From Nocardioides sp. (GTDB lineage Bacteria > Actinomycetota > Actinomycetes > Propionibacteriales > Nocardioidaceae): a stretch of DNA of 64,000 bases. The DNA lies in NCBI GenBank assembly GCA_002729525.1, contig PBYI01000016.1, positions 1-64,000 of the forward strand, read 5' to 3'. Under the pieces are notes generated by a model that saw nothing but the letters and a program-made list of their open reading frames with translations, was not told the DNA's origin and did no database searches. Below are positions 32,396-41,464 of the stretch, piece by piece. Each line of letters starts with the position of its first letter. Positions within the stretch are counted from its first letter, which is position 1. A program made the position numbers and the translations under genes.

Positions 32396-32860
32396 ATGAC
32401 CGACACCACCACCCACCCCGCCCTCGCCACCGAGCAAGTCCGCGCATGGGATCTCCGGCCCACCGACACGCTTGTCGACCCCGACACCGGCATCGCGTTC
32501 CCCATCACCACCGTCACCGTGGATGAGCCCGGCCGCGCGGGACGCAACGTGCATATCTCAGCCCTGGTCCTTGGTGCCCGCATCCTGCCGCTCAACCAGT
32601 TCGTCACCATCGCGAAGCGGGACAACACTCCGACTGTCACTGACGCCGACGTCCAGGCCAGCGCCGCCAAGGACCGGCACACCCTCAGCGAGACGGCATG
32701 CGACCTGATCGCAATCGAGCACCGGCTGCGCGACGTGCGCCGCTGGACCACCGAGACCGCCCGCGTCCACCTGGACGCGGCCCTGTCCAGCGTCGCCACG
32801 GCGCTGGATGCCCTGCACGCCGAGTACGCCCACCGCACCACCACCGAACAGGAGCAGTGA
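32396..32860 (+). CDS. Hypothetical protein, 154 residues
   Basis: An N-terminal beta-rich half (WDLRPTDTLVDPDTGIAFPI, VHISALVLGARILPLNQFV) and a C-terminal helical half (IAIEHRLRDVRRWTTETARV). AAGGAGG lies 5 nt before the ATG. Not recognised. Confidence 0.65.
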   Translation: MTDTTTHPALATEQVRAWDLRPTDTLVDPDTGIAFPITTVTVDEPGRAGRNVHISALVLGARILPLNQFVTIAKRDNTPTVTDADVQASAAKDRHTLSETACDLIAIEHRLRDVRRWTTETARVHLDAALSSVATALDALHAEYAHRTTTEQEQ

Positions 32861-33165
32861 TGTCCGAGCAGACCCAGCCGGAGCCGACCGGCACCGTGAT
32901 CAGCGAGCGCGACCAGCGCCGCATCCTCGCCGCCATGATGGCGATGCCGTACGCCGCCAGCAGCCGCGTCCCGAAGCCGTGGACCGCGATGCGCGAGACC
33001 GTCACCGCCGATGCCGTCGTGGCGTTCCTCGACGGCCTCGCCGGGGTCCTGACCGAGGTCGGAGCCGAGAGCGACATCCACCGCCGTCGCCTGTTCTCCC
33101 TCGAGGCCGACATCGAGGCGTTCCGCCGCCTCATCGGCACCGCGCCCGCCGAGGTGACCCCGTGA
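32860..33165 (+). CDS. Hypothetical protein, 101 residues
   Basis: A helical, soluble protein (SERDQRRILAAMMAMPYAAS). TGATG overlap with the previous gene and GTGA overlap with the next. No family recognised. Confidence 0.6.
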   Translation: MSEQTQPEPTGTVISERDQRRILAAMMAMPYAASSRVPKPWTAMRETVTADAVVAFLDGLAGVLTEVGAESDIHRRRLFSLEADIEAFRRLIGTAPAEVTP

Positions 33166-33407
33166 GCGCGCACATCGAGTGGCTGGCCGCCCGCGAGACC
33201 AGCGTCCAGGTGTTCACCCCCGGCGAGGACTGGATCGGTGCCGGGGAGCACCGCCAGCCCGTCCTGACTCTCGCCGGTGACGACGTGGTCGCGATCCAGG
33301 GCACGCCCGCCGAGTTGCGCGCGCTGGCCGCCCGGATCACCGCCGTGGCCACCGCGGCGTCGGGTCTGCTCGACCTCGCGGCCGCACGGCAGGACCAGCC
33401 CGCATGA
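33162..33407 (+). CDS. Hypothetical protein, 81 residues
   Basis: A beta-rich start (HIEWLAARETSVQVFTPGED, VLTLAGDDVVAIQGTP) and a final helix. Coupled on both sides by 4-nt overlaps. Not recognised. Confidence 0.6.
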   Translation: MSAHIEWLAARETSVQVFTPGEDWIGAGEHRQPVLTLAGDDVVAIQGTPAELRALAARITAVATAASGLLDLAAARQDQPA

Positions 33408-33775
33408 GCGACGACGCCAGCCTCCGCGCCCTGGAGGAGCGCGCGACCCCCGGACCCTGGACTCCGTACGGCGACAAGATCCGCGCCACCGCCGCCGACG
33501 CCCTGATCCCGGACAACATCCTCGTCGCCTACGCCGGTGCTCACTGGCAGCGGCTCGGGATCAAGCAGTACCCACGCGGGGGCGACGTTCCCGAGCACGC
33601 GCCCGACGTGGAGTTCATGGCCGCCGCTCGCACCGCGCTGCCGGACCGGCTCGACCGGCTCGACCGCATCCGCGCTCTTCACGCCAAGTGGGGCGACCAG
33701 TCGCCCGAGAACGCGGACGGCTACCTCGACCTGTGGGAGACGCTCGGTCGCCTCCTCGACGGCGAGCCCGCCTGA
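33404..33775 (+). CDS. Phage-type hypothetical protein, 123 residues
   Basis: The pattern LRALEERATPGPWT at the start and DVEFMAAARTALPDRLDRLD later is common in short actinophage and plasmid proteins of unknown function. Last gene before the convergent terminator. Confidence 0.65.
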   Translation: MSDDASLRALEERATPGPWTPYGDKIRATAADALIPDNILVAYAGAHWQRLGIKQYPRGGDVPEHAPDVEFMAAARTALPDRLDRLDRIRALHAKWGDQSPENADGYLDLWETLGRLLDGEPA

Positions 33776-33786
33776 CCAACAACCGC

Positions 33787-33819
33787 AAGGCCGCCCACAC
33801 CATCGGTGCGGGCGGCCTT
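33787..33819. terminator. Bidirectional terminator
   Basis: A 15-bp stem with one mismatch (AAGGCCGCCCaCACC against GGTGcGGGCGGCCTT) and an ATC loop, between convergent genes. Confidence 0.75.
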
Positions 33820-33833
33820 CTGCGTCCGGCTGG

Positions 33834-34361
33834 TCACCACAGGGTCAGTTGCTCGCCCAGCAGCTCCTGGAGCCGCGCGAGGTCGTCTGCTACGAGCTGC
33901 GGGTCCTCACGCGCCAGGTCGCGCAGTTCCCGCGCCCGCCGACGCGGGCCGCGCGGGTCGGCCAGCGGGCTGTAGGGCAGCCGCCGTTGGACGGCCCACT
34001 CCTGCCGGTTCTTGCGTGCCGTCGAGACCACGACGTGTTCCGGCGCGATCCGCTGGCACAGCGGGTTGTGACAGCGATGCCCGAGCAGCCGCGCCTCTTC
34101 CAGCGCGTCCACGCCGCGCATGATCGCGTACGCGAACCGGTGGGCGATGATCACCCGACCCGGCGCGTACCAGAACCGGCCATGACCACCGCCCTCGGTG
34201 CGCTCCCGCTCGGACCGACCCGAGACGGCCCCGGTCCACCACAGGCACTCACTGCCCGGCACCGTGGCGACCTTCGCCCGGTACCGCGCGAGCACCGCAG
34301 GATCAGCGAGCGCCGCCGCGACCGCCGCGAGGCCGGCGTCATCAAGCCGCCGAACCGGCAC
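33834..34361 (-). CDS. HNH endonuclease
   Basis: 175 residues with a zinc-type HNH core: RVIIAHRFAYAIMRGVDALE, then LLGHRCHNPLCQRIAPEHVV and STARKNRQE. Such enzymes make double-strand cuts and are often free-standing homing nucleases on mobile DNA. The GTG at 34361 is preferred, with GGGGGAG upstream; it overlaps the previous gene by 20 nt. Confidence 0.85.
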   Translation of the reverse strand: MPVRRLDDAGLAAVAAALADPAVLARYRAKVATVPGSECLWWTGAVSGRSERERTEGGGHGRFWYAPGRVIIAHRFAYAIMRGVDALEEARLLGHRCHNPLCQRIAPEHVVVSTARKNRQEWAVQRRLPYSPLADPRGPRRRARELRDLAREDPQLVADDLARLQELLGEQLTLW

Positions 34362-34728
34362 CCGCTCCCCCGCTCCCGGCCTCCGCGTCCGGCTCCCGCT
34401 CGGCGGCCGCGCCAACCTCGGTCTCCGCGCTGCCGTCCGGTGCGGCCAGCCGCCGCAGTCGCGTCGCCTCCCGCACGGTGATCGTCTCGCCGCACCACTC
34501 GACCGCCTCGCCCAGGGACAGCCCCTCGACCTCGGTCAACTCCCGCAGCGCATCCCCGGCGCGCTTCTCGGTCTCGGCCACTGCCGCGTCCCGCTGGCCG
34601 ATCGCCACCATGACCTGTTCGGCCAGGTCGACCACCCGGCGCTCGCGCTCCTCACGCTCGCGCCGCCTCTTGTCGGCCATCTCCCGCGCCGTACGCCGCG
34701 CCTGCTGCTTGATCGTCTGCTGACTCAT
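34342..34728 (-). CDS. Coiled-coil hypothetical protein, 128 residues
   Basis: A strongly basic and acidic helix (MADKRRREREERERRVVDLA) followed by an acidic, glycine/alanine-rich tail. Divergent from the relaxase gene, where small auxiliary oriT-binding proteins are often encoded; that role is only a guess. Under element copy 7. Confidence 0.6.
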   Translation of the reverse strand: MSQQTIKQQARRTAREMADKRRREREERERRVVDLAEQVMVAIGQRDAAVAETEKRAGDALRELTEVEGLSLGEAVEWCGETITVREATRLRRLAAPDGSAETEVGAAAEREPDAEAGSGGAGAGSAA

Positions 34729-34762
34729 CGGTCCTCACTCCGTGTCGACATGGACTCTGACA

Positions 34763-34798
34763 GTCACCTACGACAAATCCCGGTCCCCGTGCGATCAC
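34763..34798 (-). promoter_or_regulatory. 36-bp element, copy 7
   Basis: Coding-strand GTGATCGCACG, spacer, GTCGTAGGTGAC; 35 nt before the gene at 34728. It forms a divergent pair with copy 8. The 300-nt gap 34729-35028 is also a natural place for oriT, but I could not identify a nic site. Confidence 0.65.
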
Positions 34799-34963
34799 CA
34801 CCGGCCAAGAAACCTTCCGAACCCACCAACCTCGACCCCAGCCAGCCCGTTCAACTCAGCCAGTCCGATCCCGACGCCCCAGCCGTCACCGACGCCCCTC
34901 AGCGTCCCCCCAGATTTCCGCGACCTCCCAAGTGCCACACACCTCTTGCATTCTCGGTCTGCC

Positions 34964-34976
34964 GAATAGAAAGAAC
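34964..34976 (+). promoter_or_regulatory. Shared motif GAATAGAAAGAAC, copy 2
   Basis: An exact 13-mer match to the site before the ParB gene, 21 nt upstream of element copy 8 in the relaxase leader. Confidence 0.5.
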
Positions 34977-34997
34977 ACATCAGAAATCCGGCTGGAA

Positions 34998-35033
34998 GTG
35001 ATCGCAGCGGGCACCCGCGCGCACGTAGGTGAC
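34998..35033 (+). promoter_or_regulatory. 36-bp element, copy 8, at the relaxase start
   Basis: GTGATCGCAGC, spacer, CACGTAGGTGAC. The only plus-strand copy. It runs over the GTG at 35029 and ends 7 nt before the ATG at 35041, so if it is a promoter the relaxase message would be almost leaderless. Confidence 0.7.
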
Positions 35034-38000
35034 CGTGACGATGAGCCTCCACAAGCTGACGGCGGGGTCGGGGTACGACTACCTGACCCGCCAGGTCGCA
35101 GCGATGGACGCCACCGACAAGGGCCACACCGGCCTGGCGAGCTACTACACCGAGAAGGGCGAGACCCCTGGCGTGTGGGTCGGCTCGGGCATGGAGGGGC
35201 TCGAAGGGCTCGACGCCGGCGACATCGTCACCGCCGACCACATGCAGAGCCTGTTCGGCTCCGGTCACCACCCGCTGGCCACCCAGCGGACCAAGGACCT
35301 GGACCTGCGCATCGGCCGGGAAGGGGTCGACCGGCCGACCGACGCCGATTACAAGACGGCCCGCCAGCTCGGCACCCCGTACAAGGTCTACGAGAACGAC
35401 ATCAGCCCGTTCCGAGTTGAGGTCGCCAAGCGCATCGCGGCGCTCAACGAGACCGCCGGACTGCCCGGTGACTGGCCGGTTCCCGCGGCCGACCGGGCCC
35501 GGGTCCGCACCGAGGTCGGCACCGAGTTCTTCCGTGCCGAGCACGGTCGTGAGCCCACCGACGCCCGCGAGCTGGCCGCCGCGATCGCCAAGCATTCCCG
35601 GCCGAAGACCAACGCGGTGGCCGGCTACGACCTGACCTTCTCGCCGGTCAAGAGCGTCTCGGTGCTGTGGGCGATCTCCGACCCGAAGACCGCCGCGGTG
35701 ATCGAGCGGGCCCACCAGGCGGCCATCAAGGACGCGCTGGACTTCATCGAGGCCAAGGCCCTGTTCACCCGCCGCGGCACCAACGGCGTGCGCCAGGTCG
35801 ACGTCCGCGGCCTGGTGGCCACCGCGTTCACCCACCGCGACTCCCGCGCCGGCGACCCCGACCTGCACACCCACGTCGCCGTGGCGAACAAGGTCCAGAC
35901 GCTCGACGGCAAGTGGCTGGCCATCGACGGCCGCCCGCTCCACAAGGCGGTCGTCTCGGCCTCGGAGACCTACAACACCGCCCTCGAGCGGCACCTGGTC
36001 GACGCCCTCGGCGTGCGCTTTGACGAGCGTCCGAACGAGGACGCCCGCAAGCGCCCCGTGCGCGAGATCGTCGGCGTCGACCCCGAGCTGAACCGCCGCT
36101 TCTCCAAGCGCCGCGCCAGTGTGGAGGACCGCCGCAAGGTCCTCGCCGCCGCCTTCCAGGCCACCCACGGCCGCCCGCCCACGCCGGTGGAGACCATCCA
36201 GCTGTCCCAGCAGGCGACGCTGGAGACGCGCGAGGCCAAGCACGAGCCGCGCTCGCTGGCCGAGCAGCGCGAGACCTGGCGCCGCGAGGCCGTCGAGGTG
36301 CTCGGCACCCCGCAGCGGGTCAAGCAGATGGTCCATGGCGCACTGAACCCGAAGGGCGCAGCACGGTCGCTGGCCGACTCAGCCTGGTTCGCCAAGACCA
36401 CCGAACGGATCGTGGCGACGATGGAGGGCGCTCGCAGCACCTGGCAGTACTGGCACGTCTACGCCGAGGCCCAGCGGCAGGTCCGTGGCGCCAACGTGCC
36501 CACCAACCAGGTCTCTCAGGTCGTCGACCTGCTCGTCAGCGAGGTCCTCGACGGCCGCTCGGTGAGCATGGCCCGCCCCTGGGACACCATCAGCGAACCG
36601 GCCGAGCTGCGGCGCGCGGACGGCGCGTCGGTCTACACCCAGAGCGGCGCCGAGCTGTTCACCTCGGGCAAGGTGCTGGCCGCCGAGGAGCGTCTGGTCG
36701 CGGCCGCGGGCCGCCACGACGGCTACGCCGTCACGGTCAACTCGGTCGACATGGCGCTGCTCGAGTCGACCGCCAACGGCATCACCCTCAACGCCGGACA
36801 GGCCACCCTGGTGCGGGAGATGGCCACCTCCGGTGCCCGTCTCCAACTGGCGATCGCCCCCGCCGGATCCGGCAAGACCACCGCGATGCGAGCCCTGGCC
36901 AGCGCGTGGGCCGACGGCGGCGGCACCATCATCGGCCTGGCGCCCTCGGCCGCGGCCGCCGACGCCCTGCGCTCACAGATCGACACACAGACCGACACCC
37001 TGGCCAAGCTGACCCACTCACTCGAGCAGGCCCGCGAGACCGGCGCCGCGATGCCCGCGTGGGTCGCCGGCATCGACTCCTCCACCCTCGTGGTCATCGA
37101 CGAGGCCGGCATGGCCGACACCCTCTCGCTGGACGCCGCGGTCTCCTACATCCTCGAGCGCGGCGGCAGCGTCCGTCTGATCGGCGACGATCAGCAGCTG
37201 TCGGCGATCGGTGCCGGCGGCGTGCTGCGCGACGTCCGCGCCACCCACGGAGCGCTGCAGCTGACCGAGCTCGTCCGCTTCAAGGACCCGGCCGAGGGCG
37301 CCGCGTCCCTCGCGCTGCGCGAGGGCAAGCCCGAGTCGCTCGGCTTCTACCTCGACCGCGACCGCGTGCACGTCGGCGACCTGGCCACCATGACCGAGGA
37401 CGTCTTCGCGGCCTGGCAGGCCGACCGCGCCGCGGGTCTGGACTCGATCATGCTCGCCCCCACCCGCGACCTGGTCAGTGAGCTGAACCAGCAGGCCCGC
37501 GCCCACCGGCTCGAGGGAATCGACCCGGCCGACATCGCCAGCATCGGCCCGGTGCGCCGGCTCGCCGACGGCAACGAGGCCTCGATCGGCGAACTGATCA
37601 TCACCCGCGAGAACGACCGACGCCTGCGCACTTCGGTCACCGACTGGGTGAAGAACGGCGACCGCTGGAACGTCCTGGAGATCCACGACGGCGGCGACCT
37701 GACCGTCCAGCACACCCAGCACGGCCGCACCGTGCGCCTGCCCGCTGACTACGTCGCTCGATCCACCGAGCTCGGCTACGCGTGCACCGTGCACACCGCC
37801 CAGGGCGTCACCGCCGACACGATGCACGGTCTGGCGACCGGCAGCGAGTCGCGCCAGCAGCTCTACACGATGATGACCCGCGGCGCGCACGCCAACCACG
37901 TCTACCTCGAGGTCGTCGGCGACGGCGACCCGCACTCGGTGATCCACCCGACCCTGGTCCGGCCGCTCACCCCCACCGACATCCTCGAGTCGATGCTGGC

Positions 38001-40956
38001 CCGCGACGACACCCAGCGGTCCGCGACCAGCCTCATCCGCGAGCAGGCCGACCCGGCCACCCGGCTCGGCGAGGCCTCCCAGCGCTACCTCGACAGCCTC
38101 TATGTCGCCGCCGAGGACCTCCTGCGCCACGACACCGTCACCGGCGCCGACGGCACCCCGGTCAACGTGGTCGACGCCCTGGACAGCGCGGTCGAGACGC
38201 TCGTCCCCGGGCTCGCCGAGGAGGCCGCCTGGCCGACCCTGCGAGCCCATCTGCTGCTGCTCGGCGCAGCAGGCGAGAACCCCGTCGACGCGCTCCGGGC
38301 GGCCGCCGGCGACCGCGAGTTGGAGAGCGCGCACGACCGGGCCGCGGTCCTCGACTGGCGCCTGGACGCCTCCGGCCTGCGCAACGCCGGCGCCGGTCCG
38401 CTGCCGTGGATGCCCGCGGTGCCGGCCCGCCTGGCCGACGACCCGCACTGGGGTGCCTACCTCGCGCAGCGCGCGCACCTGGTGAGCGACCTCGCCGAGC
38501 AGGTCCGCACGCGGGCTACCGACCAGGCCGCCTTGCCGGCGTGGGCGCAGAACGGCCTCCGGCCCGAGGCCGCCACGGTGGCCGACGTCGAGGTCTGGCG
38601 CGCCGCCATGCAGGTCCCGGTCGACGACCGGCGCCCGACCGGCGCACCGCAGCTGCAGAAGGCCTCCGCGACCTGGCAGCGTCGGCTCAACCGTGCGGTC
38701 ACCGGCGACCACACGCCGGCGCTCAAGGAATGGCGCCAGCTGCTCTACTCACTCGCCCCGCAGGTCCGCGACGACGAGTTCACTCCGCTGCTGGCCGAGC
38801 GGCTGGCCGCGATGTCGCGCGCCGGCGTCACCGCCCACCAGCTGCTGCGCACCGCGACCGCGCCCGACCACCCCGCCGGGCCGCTGCCCGACGAGCACGC
38901 CGCTGCAGCCGTGTGGTGGCGCATGGCCCGTCAGCTCACCCCGGCCGTGGCGGCCCAGATCGGCGACGGCTCCCACGGTGAGGGCGTCACTACCGAGTGG
39001 ACTCCGCGGCTCGCGGACCTGTTCGGCCCCGAGCGCGCCGCGAGCATCCAGGCCAGCACCTGGTGGCCCGCGCTGGTCGCGAACGTGGACCACGGCGTGC
39101 AGCGCGGCTGGCAGGTCGAGGCCCTGCTGGGTGCAGGCCGGGCGATGCCGAGCGACGGCTGGGAGGGCGTCGACGAGTGCCAGGCCCTGGTTTGGCGGAC
39201 CTCGATCGCGCTGGAAAGCGCCCCCGACGAGCACGCGCACGAGTACCACTTCGACGAGCCGCCCGCGGACCTGTGGGACGGCGTCGAGCCGGACCCGGCC
39301 ACGCTCGTCGACCACGCCACCGACCCCGACTGGATCGACTGGCCGCTCGCCGAGGACCCCGGTCCGTACGACGAGCACCTGGTCGACGTGCTCGAGGAGG
39401 ACCTGGTCGACGTCGACGCTGGCGACCCGGTCGACGTCGACGAGGACTCCTACGTCGAGCCCGACCTCACGCTGGCCGCCTACATCCGCGACCTCGGCGG
39501 CACCCGACTGGAGCCCACCGAGGCCGACCTCCGGCTCATGTACCAGCGCGCCGAGGAGTGGCACTCCTCCCCCGTCTCGCGCGAGCGCATGCTCGAGATC
39601 AACGACATGACGCAGGCGTTCTTCGAGGCCCGGTTCGCCGACTCGTGGGGCCGCGACTACCTCACCGGCCGGTTTGGCGTCGACCTCGCCGGCGACGAGC
39701 GGTTCCGGCCCGGGCAGGCGCCGGCAGGCTGGACCAACCTGGTCGACCACCTGCGCGGCCGCGGTGTCAGCGACACCGAAATGGTGGCCGCCGGTGTCGC
39801 CACCCAGGCCAGCACCGGCCGCCTCATCGACCGGTTCCGCGACCGCGTGATGTTCCCGGTGATCCACCAGGGCGAGGTGCTCGGCTTCGTCGGCCGACGC
39901 CGGCCGGACCTCACCGACGCCGACAAGGGCGGCCCGAAGTACCTCAACACCGCCGACACCCCGCTGTTCCACAAGGGCGCTCAACTGTTCGGCGTCGTCG
40001 ACGAGCTCCTCGCCGAGGGCGCGGTCCCGGTGATCGTCGAGGGCCCGATGGACGCCGTGGCGGTCACGCTGGCCAGCCATGGCCTCTACCTCGGTGTGGC
40101 ACCGCTCGGCACGTCCCTGACCGACGAGCAGGCCGCCCAGCTGGCCGCGGTCGGCCGAGACCCGATCGTGGCCACCGACGCCGACCTCGCCGGCCAAGTC
40201 GCGGCCGAGCGCGACTTCTGGATGCTCACACCGCACGGCCTGGACCCCGGGTACGCCCGGTTCCCCGACGGCCTGGACCCCGCCGACCTGCTCGCACAGC
40301 GCGGGCCGGCAGCGCTCACGGCGGCGGTGGCCAGCGGCCAGCCGGCCTTCCGCTCGCTGGGCGACCAACTGCTCACCGAGCGGCTGAACAACCTCGCCCC
40401 CGAGCAGGCACGAGTCGAGGCCATGAGGATCCTCTCGACCCGCCCCAGCCGCGCCTGGGAGCCGGGAGTCAACCAGGTCAGGGCGCGCCTGCAGCTCTCG
40501 CAGATGCAGGCCCGCCGAGACCTGCGCGACGCGGTCAAGAGCTGGGATGCCGACCCCCGCAAGGCGGCGCTGGCCGAGCTCCACAAGAGCAGCGAGGTGC
40601 GCAGCCGGCTGGCGGCCGCCGCCGATCAGGCCCCGGCCGAGCGGTGGGCTCCGCTGGCCCGCGAGCTCGACCCGCGGCTGCTCGAGCAGGGCGACTGGCC
40701 GGCCACCGCGGCGATGCTGCAGCAGGCCCACGAGCAGGGTCACGACGTCGACGCCGCCACGCGCAGACTGGTCGCTGAGAAGCCGCTGGGTGACAGCCCG
40801 GCGCGCGACCTGCGCTACCGGATCGTGTCCCGCCTCGAGCTCCCGATCGACACCGGCGAAGGCAACCCGGCACCGACCAAGTCGCAGGGCGCGGCCCGCG
40901 ACCGGCAGGACGTGAACGGTCCGCGGCCGCCGCGCCGCGGAACACCGCGCCGCTGA
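35029..40956 (+). CDS. traA: MobF/TrwC-type relaxase-helicase with C-terminal Toprim domain
   Basis: 1975 residues from the GTG (1971 from ATG 35041, which fits the promoter-like element better). Domains: TrwC relaxase with N-terminal tyrosines (GSGYDYLTRQ) and the metal-binding HRDSRAGDPDLHTH (about 269-282); RecD2-type helicase with Walker A APAGSGKTTAM (about 609-619), LVVIDEAGMAD (about 687) and VHTAQGVTADTMHG (about 922); then a DnaG-like Toprim region (1570-1790) with VIVEGPMDAVAV and ATDADLAGQVAA. It nicks oriT, stays on the DNA 5' end and unwinds it; the Toprim part may prime the transferred strand. No primase zinc finger is visible. Confidence 0.92.
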   Translation: MTVTMSLHKLTAGSGYDYLTRQVAAMDATDKGHTGLASYYTEKGETPGVWVGSGMEGLEGLDAGDIVTADHMQSLFGSGHHPLATQRTKDLDLRIGREGVDRPTDADYKTARQLGTPYKVYENDISPFRVEVAKRIAALNETAGLPGDWPVPAADRARVRTEVGTEFFRAEHGREPTDARELAAAIAKHSRPKTNAVAGYDLTFSPVKSVSVLWAISDPKTAAVIERAHQAAIKDALDFIEAKALFTRRGTNGVRQVDVRGLVATAFTHRDSRAGDPDLHTHVAVANKVQTLDGKWLAIDGRPLHKAVVSASETYNTALERHLVDALGVRFDERPNEDARKRPVREIVGVDPELNRRFSKRRASVEDRRKVLAAAFQATHGRPPTPVETIQLSQQATLETREAKHEPRSLAEQRETWRREAVEVLGTPQRVKQMVHGALNPKGAARSLADSAWFAKTTERIVATMEGARSTWQYWHVYAEAQRQVRGANVPTNQVSQVVDLLVSEVLDGRSVSMARPWDTISEPAELRRADGASVYTQSGAELFTSGKVLAAEERLVAAAGRHDGYAVTVNSVDMALLESTANGITLNAGQATLVREMATSGARLQLAIAPAGSGKTTAMRALASAWADGGGTIIGLAPSAAAADALRSQIDTQTDTLAKLTHSLEQARETGAAMPAWVAGIDSSTLVVIDEAGMADTLSLDAAVSYILERGGSVRLIGDDQQLSAIGAGGVLRDVRATHGALQLTELVRFKDPAEGAASLALREGKPESLGFYLDRDRVHVGDLATMTEDVFAAWQADRAAGLDSIMLAPTRDLVSELNQQARAHRLEGIDPADIASIGPVRRLADGNEASIGELIITRENDRRLRTSVTDWVKNGDRWNVLEIHDGGDLTVQHTQHGRTVRLPADYVARSTELGYACTVHTAQGVTADTMHGLATGSESRQQLYTMMTRGAHANHVYLEVVGDGDPHSVIHPTLVRPLTPTDILESMLARDDTQRSATSLIREQADPATRLGEASQRYLDSLYVAAEDLLRHDTVTGADGTPVNVVDALDSAVETLVPGLAEEAAWPTLRAHLLLLGAAGENPVDALRAAAGDRELESAHDRAAVLDWRLDASGLRNAGAGPLPWMPAVPARLADDPHWGAYLAQRAHLVSDLAEQVRTRATDQAALPAWAQNGLRPEAATVADVEVWRAAMQVPVDDRRPTGAPQLQKASATWQRRLNRAVTGDHTPALKEWRQLLYSLAPQVRDDEFTPLLAERLAAMSRAGVTAHQLLRTATAPDHPAGPLPDEHAAAAVWWRMARQLTPAVAAQIGDGSHGEGVTTEWTPRLADLFGPERAASIQASTWWPALVANVDHGVQRGWQVEALLGAGRAMPSDGWEGVDECQALVWRTSIALESAPDEHAHEYHFDEPPADLWDGVEPDPATLVDHATDPDWIDWPLAEDPGPYDEHLVDVLEEDLVDVDAGDPVDVDEDSYVEPDLTLAAYIRDLGGTRLEPTEADLRLMYQRAEEWHSSPVSRERMLEINDMTQAFFEARFADSWGRDYLTGRFGVDLAGDERFRPGQAPAGWTNLVDHLRGRGVSDTEMVAAGVATQASTGRLIDRFRDRVMFPVIHQGEVLGFVGRRRPDLTDADKGGPKYLNTADTPLFHKGAQLFGVVDELLAEGAVPVIVEGPMDAVAVTLASHGLYLGVAPLGTSLTDEQAAQLAAVGRDPIVATDADLAGQVAAERDFWMLTPHGLDPGYARFPDGLDPADLLAQRGPAALTAAVASGQPAFRSLGDQLLTERLNNLAPEQARVEAMRILSTRPSRAWEPGVNQVRARLQLSQMQARRDLRDAVKSWDADPRKAALAELHKSSEVRSRLAAAADQAPAERWAPLARELDPRLLEQGDWPATAAMLQQAHEQGHDVDAATRRLVAEKPLGDSPARDLRYRIVSRLELPIDTGEGNPAPTKSQGAARDRQDVNGPRPPRRGTPRR

Positions 40957-41084
40957 AACGCGCGGGACCGACCTGGACCGAGCTGGGCGACGAGCTGGGC
41001 TGGGCTCCGGCGCCGCGGGCCAGGCTCGTCCGCCTGCTGGCGAAGGAGGTCGTTGTTCTGCACGCCGCCGCCGTAGGCCAGTGA
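40953..41084 (+). CDS. Possible 43-residue ORF starting at CTG after the relaxase
   Basis: The frame beginning CTG overlaps the relaxase TGA as CTGA, the same overlap geometry used by many genes here. It encodes LKRAGPTWTELGDELGWAPA, then a basic helix ending LHAAAVGQ, protein-like in composition. CTG starts are rare, so alternatives are a frameshifted extension of the relaxase or non-coding DNA. Confidence 0.3.
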   Translation: MKRAGPTWTELGDELGWAPAPRARLVRLLAKEVVVLHAAAVGQ

Positions 41085-41150
41085 GAACGCCGCTCACCAC
41101 ATTTCCTGGCCACCGGTGTGACATCTGGCGGCTGAGTGTGATGAACAGTT

Positions 41151-41330
41151 GTGAGTGCTCGTCCTTGGACCCCCGTGCCGACTGCGGCCGACTACCTGAT
41201 GGCGCTCACGGTCTGGTCATCCTTCGGCGACGAGATTCGGCCCCTGAAACCGTTCGAGGTGTTCGACCTTGCGGTCGAGTGCGCCGAAGATCGACTCGCC
41301 TGCGAGTTGTTCGAGTCGCTCGGCTGGTAA
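41151..41330 (+). CDS. Small hypothetical protein, 59 residues
   Basis: GTG start at 41151 or ATG at 41199; the coding-like core is MALTVWSSFGDEIRPLKPFE, then VFDLAVECAEDRLACELFES. No clear ribosome site. Rest of the gap 41085-41464 shows nothing further. Confidence 0.4.
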   Translation: MSARPWTPVPTAADYLMALTVWSSFGDEIRPLKPFEVFDLAVECAEDRLACELFESLGW

Positions 41331-41464
41331 TCCTCGACAGAGGAACGAGGTTCGTCGGTGCCCGTGAATCTCCTCGCCCCCATCCGGCAGCACCATGAAC
41401 ACGGAGCCATAAACCGGGAGGGGCTGGAAGTTCAGGAGATTCGGGCAGTGGCGGGGCGTACGAC

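Noticed and set aside
34729..35028. oriT with a defined nic site
   Set aside because: Position beside the relaxase is right, but I could not find a convincing nic or inverted-repeat signature.
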